From contig NZ_JAMYWQ010000029.1 of the NCBI RefSeq assembly GCF_024160145.1, positions 1 to 60,824 of the forward strand: a stretch of 60,824 nucleotides of DNA, written 5' to 3'. The notes beneath the pieces are model-generated. The model saw only the letters and a program-made list of their open reading frames with translations. It had not been told where the DNA came from and ran no database searches. This DNA is from Serratia nevei. Its GTDB lineage: Bacteria > Pseudomonadota > Gammaproteobacteria > Enterobacterales > Enterobacteriaceae. Shown in pieces: positions 47,854-56,506 of this stretch. A program made the translations under genes and the position numbers. The first letter of the stretch is position 1. Each line of letters opens with the position of its first letter.

Positions 47854-49464
47854 ATGAAAGCTTTGACCACGATGCAGGCCGCCTATTGGGTAGGCCGACA
47901 GTCCGCTCCTCCTCTCGGCGGCATGGCCGCCCACCTGTATGCGGAGTTCGACGGCGGCGAGCTGGACGTCACCCGCTTGCGTCAGGCCGTCGATGCGCTG
48001 TACCTGCATCATCCGCTGTTACGCCTGCGCATCACCGATGATGGCCGGCAGACCATCGCGCCCCCTGGCCCCCGCCACACCTTGCATCTCGACGACTGGC
48101 GGCATGCCGATACAGCGACGCTAACAGCCGCGCTCGCCGCCAAACGCCAGGCAAAAAGCACCCAATTGCTGCCGCTGGAACAGGGCGTGCCCTGCGATAT
48201 CAGCCTGAGCCTGTTGCCGGAAGGGCGTAGCCGTTTGCACGTCGATCTCGATATGATCGCCGGCGATGCCATGAGCTTTCGCCTGTTGATGGAAGATCTG
48301 ACGGCGTTTTATCACCAGTGCCCACCGGCCCCCTCCCATGACGCGCCGCCGGCCTACTTCGATCACCTCACACAACGCGACGCTGACGACGCGCTGCGCC
48401 GGCGGCGCGAACGCGGCCAGCACTGGTGGCGTGAACGCCTGGCGCAGGTGCCGCCGGCGCCGCGCCTGCTGCGCACGCCGGACCGCTGCCGTAGCGATCG
48501 CCTGGCCATACAGCTGAATGCAGCAGAAACCCGCGCGCTGGAGAGCGTTGCCAAACGGCACCGTACCTCGCTGTCGACGTTGTTTTTAGCGCTGTTCGCG
48601 CTGGCCGTCGGCCACGGCTGGAACATGACGCGCTTTCGGCTCAACGTGCCGCTGTTCCACCGCGAGAGCGAACGGGAGGACGCGCATCGCCTCATCGGCG
48701 ATTTCTCTAACCTGGTGCTGCTCGGCGTGGAACTGAACCCGACGGAGAACCTGAGCGCCTTCTGCCGACGCCTGATGACGCAGCTGGCGGAGCTGATCGA
48801 GCATGCGGATTACCCCGGCGTGAGCGTGATGCGCGATCTGTCGCGCCTGCACGGCAGCCTGCAGCCTTCGCCGGTGGTGTTTACCGCCGGTTTCGGCATC
48901 CGCGGCAAGACGCTGTTTTCCGAACGGGTCACCGACACCTTCGGCCGTCTCGGCTGGGTCATCTCTCAGGGGCCACAGGTGGCGCTGGATGCGCAGGTCG
49001 CCCACGTCGACGACGGCATTCTGATCAACTGGGACGTGCGGCTGGACGCATTCCCCGAGCAGGTGCTGCCACGCCTGCTGGCCTGTTACCGGGCGCTGCT
49101 GCACCTGGCCGCGCGGCAAACGGAGGCGTTCGATCGCCCGCTGTCGCAGCTGCTGGCGCAATGCACGCCCGACGCGCTGGCGCAGCAGGCGCCGGTGCGC
49201 CAGGTGCTGCATCGGCTGCTGGCGCGGGTGGCCCCCGAGGCCGACTTGCACGACCACGACGATATCCGCCGCTTGGCCTTGCCGGATGCCGGGGTGAACG
49301 CGCTGCTGACGGTGCTCAACAAGTATCTGGCGGCGAGGCTGACGGCGCAGGATCTGGCGGCACATTCCTCCCCGGCGGCGCTGGCGGCATTGATCTGCCA
49401 ACGCTCGCCCGAGGCAGGAAGGCATGCGAAAACGCTGCTCGCCGCGCTGGCGCCGCAGCACTGA
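47854..49464 (+). CDS. NRPS cyclization (Cy) domain protein with a dead carrier domain
   Basis: A 536-residue stand-alone cyclization protein. The Cy domain (about 1-430) begins LTTMQAAYWVGRQ and has the catalytic motif DLDMIAGDAMS (DxxxxDxxS). It resembles the first Cy domain of VibF, which forms the oxazoline from DHB and threonine. The last 90 residues align with a carrier domain, but the phosphopantetheine serine is Ala479 (LPDAGVNAL where the family has LDSL). So it cannot be charged. Fur-type boxes lie upstream. A GC-rich hairpin separates it from the next gene. Confidence 0.8.
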   Translation: MKALTTMQAAYWVGRQSAPPLGGMAAHLYAEFDGGELDVTRLRQAVDALYLHHPLLRLRITDDGRQTIAPPGPRHTLHLDDWRHADTATLTAALAAKRQAKSTQLLPLEQGVPCDISLSLLPEGRSRLHVDLDMIAGDAMSFRLLMEDLTAFYHQCPPAPSHDAPPAYFDHLTQRDADDALRRRRERGQHWWRERLAQVPPAPRLLRTPDRCRSDRLAIQLNAAETRALESVAKRHRTSLSTLFLALFALAVGHGWNMTRFRLNVPLFHRESEREDAHRLIGDFSNLVLLGVELNPTENLSAFCRRLMTQLAELIEHADYPGVSVMRDLSRLHGSLQPSPVVFTAGFGIRGKTLFSERVTDTFGRLGWVISQGPQVALDAQVAHVDDGILINWDVRLDAFPEQVLPRLLACYRALLHLAARQTEAFDRPLSQLLAQCTPDALAQQAPVRQVLHRLLARVAPEADLHDHDDIRRLALPDAGVNALLTVLNKYLAARLTAQDLAAHSSPAALAALICQRSPEAGRHAKTLLAALAPQH

Positions 49465-49473
49465 GATCGGCTT

Positions 49474-49500
49474 CCGGGCGCGCGGCGCCCGGCTCGTTTT
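49474..49500 (+). terminator. Hairpin between the two Cy genes
   Basis: CCGGGCGC and GCGCCCGG arms are followed by CTCGTTTT. It may partly terminate transcription between the Cy and Cy-A genes. Confidence 0.5.
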
Positions 49501-49528
49501 AATCGGTTAGCGACTATAGGGAAGTACC

Positions 49529-52500
49529 ATGGAGACAGCTTTAACCGCACTTCAGCAGGCCTATCTTCTGGGCCGCAGCGATCGATGGCCGCTCGGCGGC
49601 GTGGCGATGCACGACTTTCGCGAATACCGCGCCCGACAGCTGGACGTACCGCGCCTTGAAGCGCGCCTGACCGAGCTGGTACAGCATTACCCGGCGTTGC
49701 GCACCTGCATCGATGTGCAGCGCGGGACGCAGCACGTACGCCCGGAGGTGACGCTGCATCTGGATCGCCACGATTTGCGCGCCCTTGATGGCGAAGCGGC
49801 GCAGCGCCAGGTCGAACAGCTGCGCGCGCGTTACTCCCACCAGCGCCACGACCCGAGCCAACCGCTGTGGCGCATCGCCGTGATCCAACGGGCCGAACAG
49901 CAGGATCCGACGGGATCGCCGTACGATACGCTGATCTTCACCAGCTTCGATGCGTTGATCCTCGACGGCCAGGGGATCTCCACCGTGATCGCGCGCCTGT
50001 TCGACGATCGTCCTCTGGCGCCGACCGCCGCCGCGGTGCCGCTCCCCGCCGCACCGGCGGCACAGCGCCAGGCCGATGCGGCCTACTGGCGCGAAAAACT
50101 GCAGGATGTCACCACCCCGTCGGCACTACCGTGGCGCGCCCCGCTGGCCAATCTCACCTCATCGCGCTATCGCCGCGCCCGCCTGACGCTGCCGCGCGAC
50201 ACGGTAAAACAGCTCGGCCGCCTGGGATCGCCGCATGCGCTGCTGCGCAACAGCCTGCTGTCGGCGCTGATCCTCGATACGCTGGCCCACTGGACCACCG
50301 ACGGCGAGCTGTGCGTCGGGGTGCCGGTGGCGTTCCCCGCCGCCGACGGCGCCCTGGGCAACGCCTCCAGCTTCGTGGCGGTACGCTATTCCCGCCACGG
50401 CGAAGACTTTATCCAGCGCGCACAAGCCCTGCAGGACGACGTGCTCGGCGCGCTCGACCACCTGACGTTTTCCGGCGTCGATCTGGCGCGGCAGTTGCTC
50501 AGCCAAAGCCAGGGCGGCCCTGCGCTGCCGGTGATCCTCACCAACTGCCTGGGCTGGGAAACGCTGCCGGCCGAGGCGCCGGTGCGCTTCCACGACGGCC
50601 TGACCCAAACACCGCAGGTCGCCATCGATATCCGCCTGACGCTGGACAGCGAAAAAAACCTGCAGCTGTGCGTGGACTACGCCGAGCAGGCGCTGCACGG
50701 CGAACAGGTAGAAGCCATGCTGGCGGCGTTGCAGCGACGCATCCTGCACAGTTGCCAACGGGCCGATCTGGCGATCGCGCCGCATGACTTCATCGATCTG
50801 GCGCATTACCGCCACAACGACAGCGAAGCGAATTACGCACCTTATCCTTATCTGGCACAGCTGGCCGAGCGGCTGTTCGGCGCTCAAGACGGCGGCAACG
50901 CGCTGATCTGCGGCGAACAGACGCTGAGCTACCGCGAGCTGGGCCAGCGGATCGCCACGGCGATCGCCAACCTGCAGAACCGCGGCGTGCAGCCGGGCAA
51001 CGTGGTGGCGCTGTATCTGCCACGCAGCCCGGAACAGATCATCTTCAGCCTGGCCTGCGCTCTGCAGGGCGTGATCTGGGTGCCTGTCGATATCAACTCG
51101 CCGCCGGAACGCACCGCCTACCTGCTGGAAAACTGCCGGCCGACGCTGGTGGTGCACAGCGGCGATCTGGAGACGCCGATCGGCGTGACGCCGGTGACCC
51201 TGCTGGCGCCGACGGATCGCGCCCCGATGCTGCCGGATGAACACACGTTGGCGGAACGCAGCGCCAGCCCCGCCGCGAGCTACTACCTGTACACCTCCGG
51301 CACCACCGGTAAGCCCAAATGCGTGGTGCTCAACAACCGCGCCACCGCCAACGTTGTCCACCAGACCCAACTGCGCTGGGCGGTCACCGCCGACGACGTC
51401 TTCATTTCCGTCACGCCGCCGCACCATGACATGTCGATGTTCGATCTGTTCGGTTCGCTGTGCGCCGGCGCCACGCTGGTGCTGCCAGCGCCGCATCAGG
51501 AAAAGGACGCCATCAGCTGGAACCAACTGGTGGAGAAACATCGGGTCAGCCTGTGGTGCTCGGTGCCCGCCATTCTGGAGATGCTGCTCACCTGCAAAAC
51601 GGCCGACAGCCTGCGTTCGCTGCGCCTGGTGGCGCAAGGCGGTGATTACATCAAGCCGGCGACGGTACAAACCCTGCGCACCCTGCGCCCGGATCTCGCA
51701 CTGTTTTCGCTCGGCGGGCCGACCGAAACCACCATCTGGAGCATCTGGCACCCGATCGCCCCGCAGGAGAGCGGCACCGTGCCTTACGGCCGCCCGCTGC
51801 CGGCCAACCGCTACTTCATCTGCCATGACGACGGCAGCCACTGCCCGGCCGGCGTGGTCGGCCGCATCCATACCGCCGGGGTCAACCTGGCGTTGGGCTA
51901 CCTGGAGCAGGGGGAGCTGAAGCAGCACGATTTCGTTACCCTCGAAGGGCCGGAGGGGCAACCGCTGCGCGCTTTCCGCACCGGCGATCAGGGCTACTAC
52001 CGTGCAGACGGCAACATCATGTTCGCCACCCGGGTGAACGGCTATGTGAAGATCCGCGGTGTACGCGTCTCGCTACCGGAAATCGAAGACGTGCTGCGCC
52101 GCCATCCGGCGATCCAGGACATGGTGGTGGTGGATTACCCCAGCGGCGAGAACAACGAGGCGGCGCTTGGTGCCCTGTATCTGACCCGCGACGGCAAACC
52201 GCTGCCACTGTCCGAGATCCGCGCCTTCGCCACCGGCTATCTGCCCTGTACCCATATTCCCACGCGCTTTATTCATGCCGAGGCGCTGCCGCTGTCCGCC
52301 AACGGCAAAACCGACCGCCATCGCATCCGCGCCGACCTGAGCCACCAGCAAACCGCGCCGGCGCTTAACGCCTGTGCGGCACCGCCGCCGAACGCGCCTT
52401 TGGCGCGCAGCGCAGAGATCCTGACCATTTACTGGCGGGCGATCGGCGTGACGCCACGTCCGGAATGGGGAGAAGAGACGGCGTTTATCGCCATGGGGCT

Positions 52501-52624
52501 GAAGCTGCCGCATATCAAACAGGTGGCGGAGCGCCTCAATGACGCTTTCGGCACCCGGCTGGTCAGCAGCTCGCTCCTGCCATGCAAGAACGCGCGCGAA
52601 GTGGCGGCGTTGCTGGCCAACTGA
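49529..52624 (+). CDS. NRPS Cy-A protein with a dead carrier domain (VibF-like)
   Basis: A 1031-residue protein. The Cy domain (about 1-440, LTALQQAYLLGRSDRWPLGG) carries DALILDGQGIS as the DxxxxD motif. The adenylation domain (about 455-945) has YLYTSGTTGKPKCVVLNN, LGGPTETTIWS, FRTGD and a PLSANGKTDR lysine motif; in the vibriobactin scheme it would activate threonine, though I could not confirm the code. The last 70 residues resemble a carrier domain whose serine position is Leu993 (MGLKLPHIKQV). It converges on the VibH-like gene. Confidence 0.84.
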   Translation: METALTALQQAYLLGRSDRWPLGGVAMHDFREYRARQLDVPRLEARLTELVQHYPALRTCIDVQRGTQHVRPEVTLHLDRHDLRALDGEAAQRQVEQLRARYSHQRHDPSQPLWRIAVIQRAEQQDPTGSPYDTLIFTSFDALILDGQGISTVIARLFDDRPLAPTAAAVPLPAAPAAQRQADAAYWREKLQDVTTPSALPWRAPLANLTSSRYRRARLTLPRDTVKQLGRLGSPHALLRNSLLSALILDTLAHWTTDGELCVGVPVAFPAADGALGNASSFVAVRYSRHGEDFIQRAQALQDDVLGALDHLTFSGVDLARQLLSQSQGGPALPVILTNCLGWETLPAEAPVRFHDGLTQTPQVAIDIRLTLDSEKNLQLCVDYAEQALHGEQVEAMLAALQRRILHSCQRADLAIAPHDFIDLAHYRHNDSEANYAPYPYLAQLAERLFGAQDGGNALICGEQTLSYRELGQRIATAIANLQNRGVQPGNVVALYLPRSPEQIIFSLACALQGVIWVPVDINSPPERTAYLLENCRPTLVVHSGDLETPIGVTPVTLLAPTDRAPMLPDEHTLAERSASPAASYYLYTSGTTGKPKCVVLNNRATANVVHQTQLRWAVTADDVFISVTPPHHDMSMFDLFGSLCAGATLVLPAPHQEKDAISWNQLVEKHRVSLWCSVPAILEMLLTCKTADSLRSLRLVAQGGDYIKPATVQTLRTLRPDLALFSLGGPTETTIWSIWHPIAPQESGTVPYGRPLPANRYFICHDDGSHCPAGVVGRIHTAGVNLALGYLEQGELKQHDFVTLEGPEGQPLRAFRTGDQGYYRADGNIMFATRVNGYVKIRGVRVSLPEIEDVLRRHPAIQDMVVVDYPSGENNEAALGALYLTRDGKPLPLSEIRAFATGYLPCTHIPTRFIHAEALPLSANGKTDRHRIRADLSHQQTAPALNACAAPPPNAPLARSAEILTIYWRAIGVTPRPEWGEETAFIAMGLKLPHIKQVAERLNDAFGTRLVSSSLLPCKNAREVAALLAN

Positions 52625-52636
52625 AGCCATACCACT

Positions 52637-52659
52637 CGGGCGGGGATAGACCCCGCCCG
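52637..52659. terminator. Convergent terminator
   Basis: CGGGCGGGG and CCCCGCCCG arms with an ATAGA loop lie between two convergent gene ends, with T-rich sequence on the plus side. Confidence 0.72.
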
Positions 52660-52666
52660 CATTTTA

Positions 52667-54010
52667 TCAGGCGGGCAACGCCGTCAGGGCCGCCAGCGGT
52701 TGCTCCCAGGCTTCCCGCTGCAGCGCGCGCAACAGAAATTCCTGCAGCGCCTCGCCGTAATCCAACGCATCCTCCGTCGGGAATTGCTCCAGATAGATAT
52801 CGATATCCACCTGCAGATCGCGGGCGTCGGTACGGCCGCGATAAGTCAGGTTAAAACCGTCGCCCGAACCGCCGGCCAACACGCGGCGGGTGCCGCTACA
52901 GCCGGCGAAACGGGGCGCATCGAAGGGCTGCACGTTGATGAAGGGGGAAATAAAGAAGCGCGAATCCGGCTCCACGCCGCGATCGGCGGCCAGCTGGCGC
53001 AGGCGATAGCCGGCATGGCTGCGCAGCTCCCGCAGTTGCTGCGCCGTCGCCATCAAAAAGCCCCCCAGCGTCGCCGACGAGGGGAGCGACACCAGCAGCG
53101 GCAGGGTATTAACCGCCAGCGAAGGCACGTTGGTGGCGGCCTGCCCGCGGCGATTCATCGCCGGTATCCACATCGGCAGCGCCTCGCCCTGCCGGGTGTT
53201 GCGCGGTATCACCTGAAGCAGCCAGGCCGCCGACAGCGCCACCAGCAGGTCGGGCCAATTGATGCCACAGCGTTCCGACTGTTGTGCAAGCAGTTGCGCG
53301 ACTTCTGTCGGCAACCGGCGGTTGACGCTCAGACGCCGCACGCCATAGGCCTCGCCGCCTTTGCGCACCGTCGGCAACGCCTGTGACGGCGGCAGATAGG
53401 CCTGCCAAAAGCACCGGTCGCGCTCACAGCGTTCAGAATCAGCGTAAGCCAGTTCGGCCTGTTGAAAGGCAGCAAAGGCGCCCAGGGGAATACCCGCGCT
53501 GCCCTCACCCAGATAGTGCGCATATAACGCGGCGCAGCGGTGTTCGATCAGCGCCATGCCGAAGCCATCGACCAGAATATGGTGCGCACGCACGTACCAG
53601 AGGTAACGCTGCGGCCCCAGCTTGAGCAACCAGGCGGCGGCTAACGGCTCGCGGTGCAGCGCCCGGCGCTGCGCGATATCTTCGCGCATCAGGTTTTGCG
53701 CCGCCTGCCAGGGATCGCCGTGCGTTTGCAGATCGATGCGTTGCAATAGCGGTGTGCGCTGTGGGTCGTGACATAACGGCGGAGGAGAGTCGCCACGCCG
53801 TTCACCAAAGCGCAGGGCAAACGCCTGCGTCTCGGCGAGAGTAGTGACGATCGCCCGGCAAAGCGCTTCTTCCTCCACCGCGCCGCACAGTTCGGTGCAA
53901 TGCGCGACGGTGGATAAGGTCTGCCCGGGGTGCAAAGTGTATTCTTCCCAGAAATCAAGCTGCGCTGGCGCCAGCGGCAACCATTCAGAGGCCAAAGCGG
54001 TGTCCGACAT
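52667..54010 (-). CDS. Free-standing condensation protein (VibH-like)
   Basis: A 447-residue single condensation domain. The catalytic motif RAHHILVDGFGM near residue 144 is intact. Vibrio VibH, the same length, joins carrier-bound dihydroxybenzoate to a free amine (norspermidine). In serratiochelin the published amine is diaminopropane, so this protein likely acts on that. The start is ATG 54010 with AGGTAGG upstream. A strong Fur box is at 54104-54133. Confidence 0.84.
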   Translation of the reverse strand: MSDTALASEWLPLAPAQLDFWEEYTLHPGQTLSTVAHCTELCGAVEEEALCRAIVTTLAETQAFALRFGERRGDSPPPLCHDPQRTPLLQRIDLQTHGDPWQAAQNLMREDIAQRRALHREPLAAAWLLKLGPQRYLWYVRAHHILVDGFGMALIEHRCAALYAHYLGEGSAGIPLGAFAAFQQAELAYADSERCERDRCFWQAYLPPSQALPTVRKGGEAYGVRRLSVNRRLPTEVAQLLAQQSERCGINWPDLLVALSAAWLLQVIPRNTRQGEALPMWIPAMNRRGQAATNVPSLAVNTLPLLVSLPSSATLGGFLMATAQQLRELRSHAGYRLRQLAADRGVEPDSRFFISPFINVQPFDAPRFAGCSGTRRVLAGGSGDGFNLTYRGRTDARDLQVDIDIYLEQFPTEDALDYGEALQEFLLRALQREAWEQPLAALTALPA

Positions 54011-54103
54011 GTTACCTACCTTTGATAAGCCCGAATAAAGGCGCCGAACGGACGTAACCCCCACCGTTCAACGGCTTTTGCGTGTCTCCATACATCAACA
54101 AAT

Positions 54104-54133
54104 GAAAATGATAATAACATCTATTATCATTTC
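54104..54133 (-). promoter_or_regulatory. Fur box of the VibH-like gene
   Basis: Two inverted half-sites (AATGATAAT and ATTATCATT) flank a short centre, one of the best Fur-type palindromes in the window. It lies about 95 bases before the start codon. Confidence 0.82.
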
Positions 54134-54232
54134 TACTAATTTGGTAACACTTTAGATTCTGTTAAGCGGGGATGCAAGCCGCACAGCGGGGACGGAGAAA
54201 AGAAAGTGGCAAGTTGAGGGATCATAAAAACA

Positions 54233-54266
54233 AAACGCCCCGGGCACCTGTGCCCGGGGCGTTTTT
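54233..54266 (-). terminator. Terminator of gltP
   Basis: A 15-base near-perfect stem (ACGCCCCGGGCAC / TGCCCGGGGCGT core) with flanking A and T runs lies 22 bases past the gltP stop and may act in both directions. Confidence 0.85.
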
Positions 54267-54287
54267 AACATCAGCAATATTCGGCGA

Positions 54288-55604
54288 TCAGGCCTGATTG
54301 GCCGGCTTCACCTTCTGCGCCAGAAACTCCGTTTCGTAGGCCTGCGCCTTCTTGCGATCGAACTGGTGCTCCCACTTGGCGATCACCAATACCGCCAACG
54401 CGTTACCCACCACGTTCAGCGCGGTGCGCGCCATATCCAGGATACGGTCCACGCCGGCGATGAACGCCAGGCCTTCCAGCGGGATGCCGACGCTGCCCAG
54501 CGTGGCCAGCAGCACCACGAACGAGACGCCCGGCACGCCGGCGATCCCTTTCGAGGTGACCATCAGCGTCAGCACCAGCACGATCTCCTGCCCCAGCGAT
54601 AGCTCGATGCCATACAGCTGGGCGATAAAGATAGCGGCGATGCTCTGGTACAGCGTCGAGCCATCCAGGTTAAAGGAGTAGCCGGTCGGTACCACGAAGC
54701 TGGTGATCGACTTGGGCGCGCCGTAAGCCTCCATCTTTTCGATGATGCGCGGCAGCACCGTTTCTGAGCTGGCGGTGGAATAAGCCAGGATCAGTTCGTC
54801 TTTCAGGATGCGGATCAGCGTCCAGATGCGCAGGTTGCACAGCCGGGCGACCGCCCCCAGCACCACCAGAGCGAAGAACGCGATGGCGAAGTACACCAGC
54901 ACCACCAGCTTGGCCAGCGGCAGCAGCGAAGCGAAACCGAAGTTGGCTACCGTCACTGCGATCAGGCCAAACACCCCGATCGGCGCATAGCGCATGATCA
55001 TGTGGGTGACTTTGAACATGCTCTCGGACACCGCCTTGAACACCTTCAGCAACGGCTCTTTGGTCTCCTTCGGCAAGGATGACAGCCCCAGACCGAACAG
55101 CACCGAGAAGAAGATAATCGGCAACATGTCGCCCTTGGCCATCGACGAGAAAACGTTCGATGGGATCAGCGACAGAATGGTCGCCACCAGACTGTGCGAA
55201 CCGCTTTGCACCTGTTCGGTGGTTTTCTCATACTGCGAAATGTCCACCGTGGTCAGCGTCGACATATCGATGCCGTGGCCGGGTTGGAATACGTTGGCCA
55301 ACGTCAACCCCACCACGATGGCGACGGTGGTGATCACTTCGAAGTAAATAATGGTTTTCAATCCGATGCGGCCCAGCTTTTTCGCATCCCCCACGCCGGC
55401 AATACCGACGATCAGCGTGGAAATAACGATCGGCACCACAATCATCTTGATCAGGCGAATAAAGATATCACCTGCCGGGCTGAGAATATTGCTGACCAGC
55501 CACTCACGGGATTCTGTCTGGTTGTGCAATACCGCGCCAACAATAATACCCAGTACCAACGCGATCAGGATTTGCCAAGCCAGGCTAATTTTTACACTTT
55601 TCAT
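54288..55604 (-). CDS. gltP: Proton/glutamate-aspartate symporter GltP
   Basis: A 438-residue DAACS-family transporter that takes up glutamate and aspartate with protons. It reads closely to E. coli GltP: SLAWQILIALVLGIIVG, VPIVISTLIVGIAGVGDAKKLGRIG, the re-entrant loop and the substrate motif VPTGYSFNLDGS, then GIAGVPGVSFV. I chose MKSVKISLAW (ATG 55604), which gives the family length. Upstream is a long gap divergent to acs. Confidence 0.95.
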   Translation of the reverse strand: MKSVKISLAWQILIALVLGIIVGAVLHNQTESREWLVSNILSPAGDIFIRLIKMIVVPIVISTLIVGIAGVGDAKKLGRIGLKTIIYFEVITTVAIVVGLTLANVFQPGHGIDMSTLTTVDISQYEKTTEQVQSGSHSLVATILSLIPSNVFSSMAKGDMLPIIFFSVLFGLGLSSLPKETKEPLLKVFKAVSESMFKVTHMIMRYAPIGVFGLIAVTVANFGFASLLPLAKLVVLVYFAIAFFALVVLGAVARLCNLRIWTLIRILKDELILAYSTASSETVLPRIIEKMEAYGAPKSITSFVVPTGYSFNLDGSTLYQSIAAIFIAQLYGIELSLGQEIVLVLTLMVTSKGIAGVPGVSFVVLLATLGSVGIPLEGLAFIAGVDRILDMARTALNVVGNALAVLVIAKWEHQFDRKKAQAYETEFLAQKVKPANQA

Positions 55605-56506
55605 ACCCAAAAAGTCCTCAAAGACGCTTTTCGCCGTACAAAGTCGCAACACAGCGAAAAGAATACTTAATCATTTATTACAGGCTTATGTTAATTTCAG
55701 TGGAAGCGTTCACCTGCCCTGGGTGCGACGCAGTATAAATCTGTATCATCCGGGCGGCATGCTCTGCAAGCCTTGATTTTTCAGGGTTGAGCGCTGAATC
55801 GAATCACAAAAACTTCGCGTTACTATTTCAAATGGCATAATTGCTTGTTATTAAAAACATAATTTTTCATATAATGAAGCACATAACCGTGCCGACGACG
55901 CTTTTTTGAACGCCATGAGAATGCGTTATTTTTCGTCCATTCTGCATATTTAGTCCGCACTGGATGTTTATACTTTGTTACTTAAAAGTCAAATAAATGA
56001 GAATTAATCGAGTGACACTTTCCTCCATAAATGCAGCATCACTTTATATTTCGCTTAAAAAGCGAGCAATATCGCAGAGTGAATTACCCTCGGGTATCAC
56101 CCGACCTTTCATCAGGAATTAAAGGTTAATAAAACGTTATTTCACGATGTGCCGTCCATCGTTATATCGCGTTAATACCAACTTCGAATATTAATAACGA
56201 AAAATAATCCAAAAAGATTTATAGCGCTGAATAATGCAGATCTTTTCCCCACTATTAAGAACGAGGCGAATAGTCTCGTCTTTGTTTATTCTTTTTTGTT
56301 CTTTATATAAGTGTTTTTGGCTAAAAAAGCGGGTTTATGATGATTTAAACGCCAAAGAGATAGATACGCCCTGCAAATACGACAGAACTATTACAAATCA
56401 ATATCTTTGTTGCGTGATCTGCCGCGCAAAAAAGAAACAAAGAATCGTAGCAAACTATACTTAACCTTCAGTTGACATATCATTAACAACTTCAAGGAGA
56501 AAAGCT
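55605..56506. other. Long gltP-acs regulatory gap
   Basis: About 900 bases, AT-rich, without a convincing gene (a 76-codon frame at 56234-56464 has no recognisable sequence). A CRP-like half-dyad lies around 55793-55806 and a TATACT hexamer at 56456-56461 could be an acs -10. E. coli acs is CRP- and sigma-70-controlled, so such sites are expected, but I could not place them confidently. Confidence 0.5.

Noticed and set aside
56234..56464. A 76-codon open frame upstream of acs.
   Set aside because: AT-rich intergenic sequence with no ribosome site or family resemblance.
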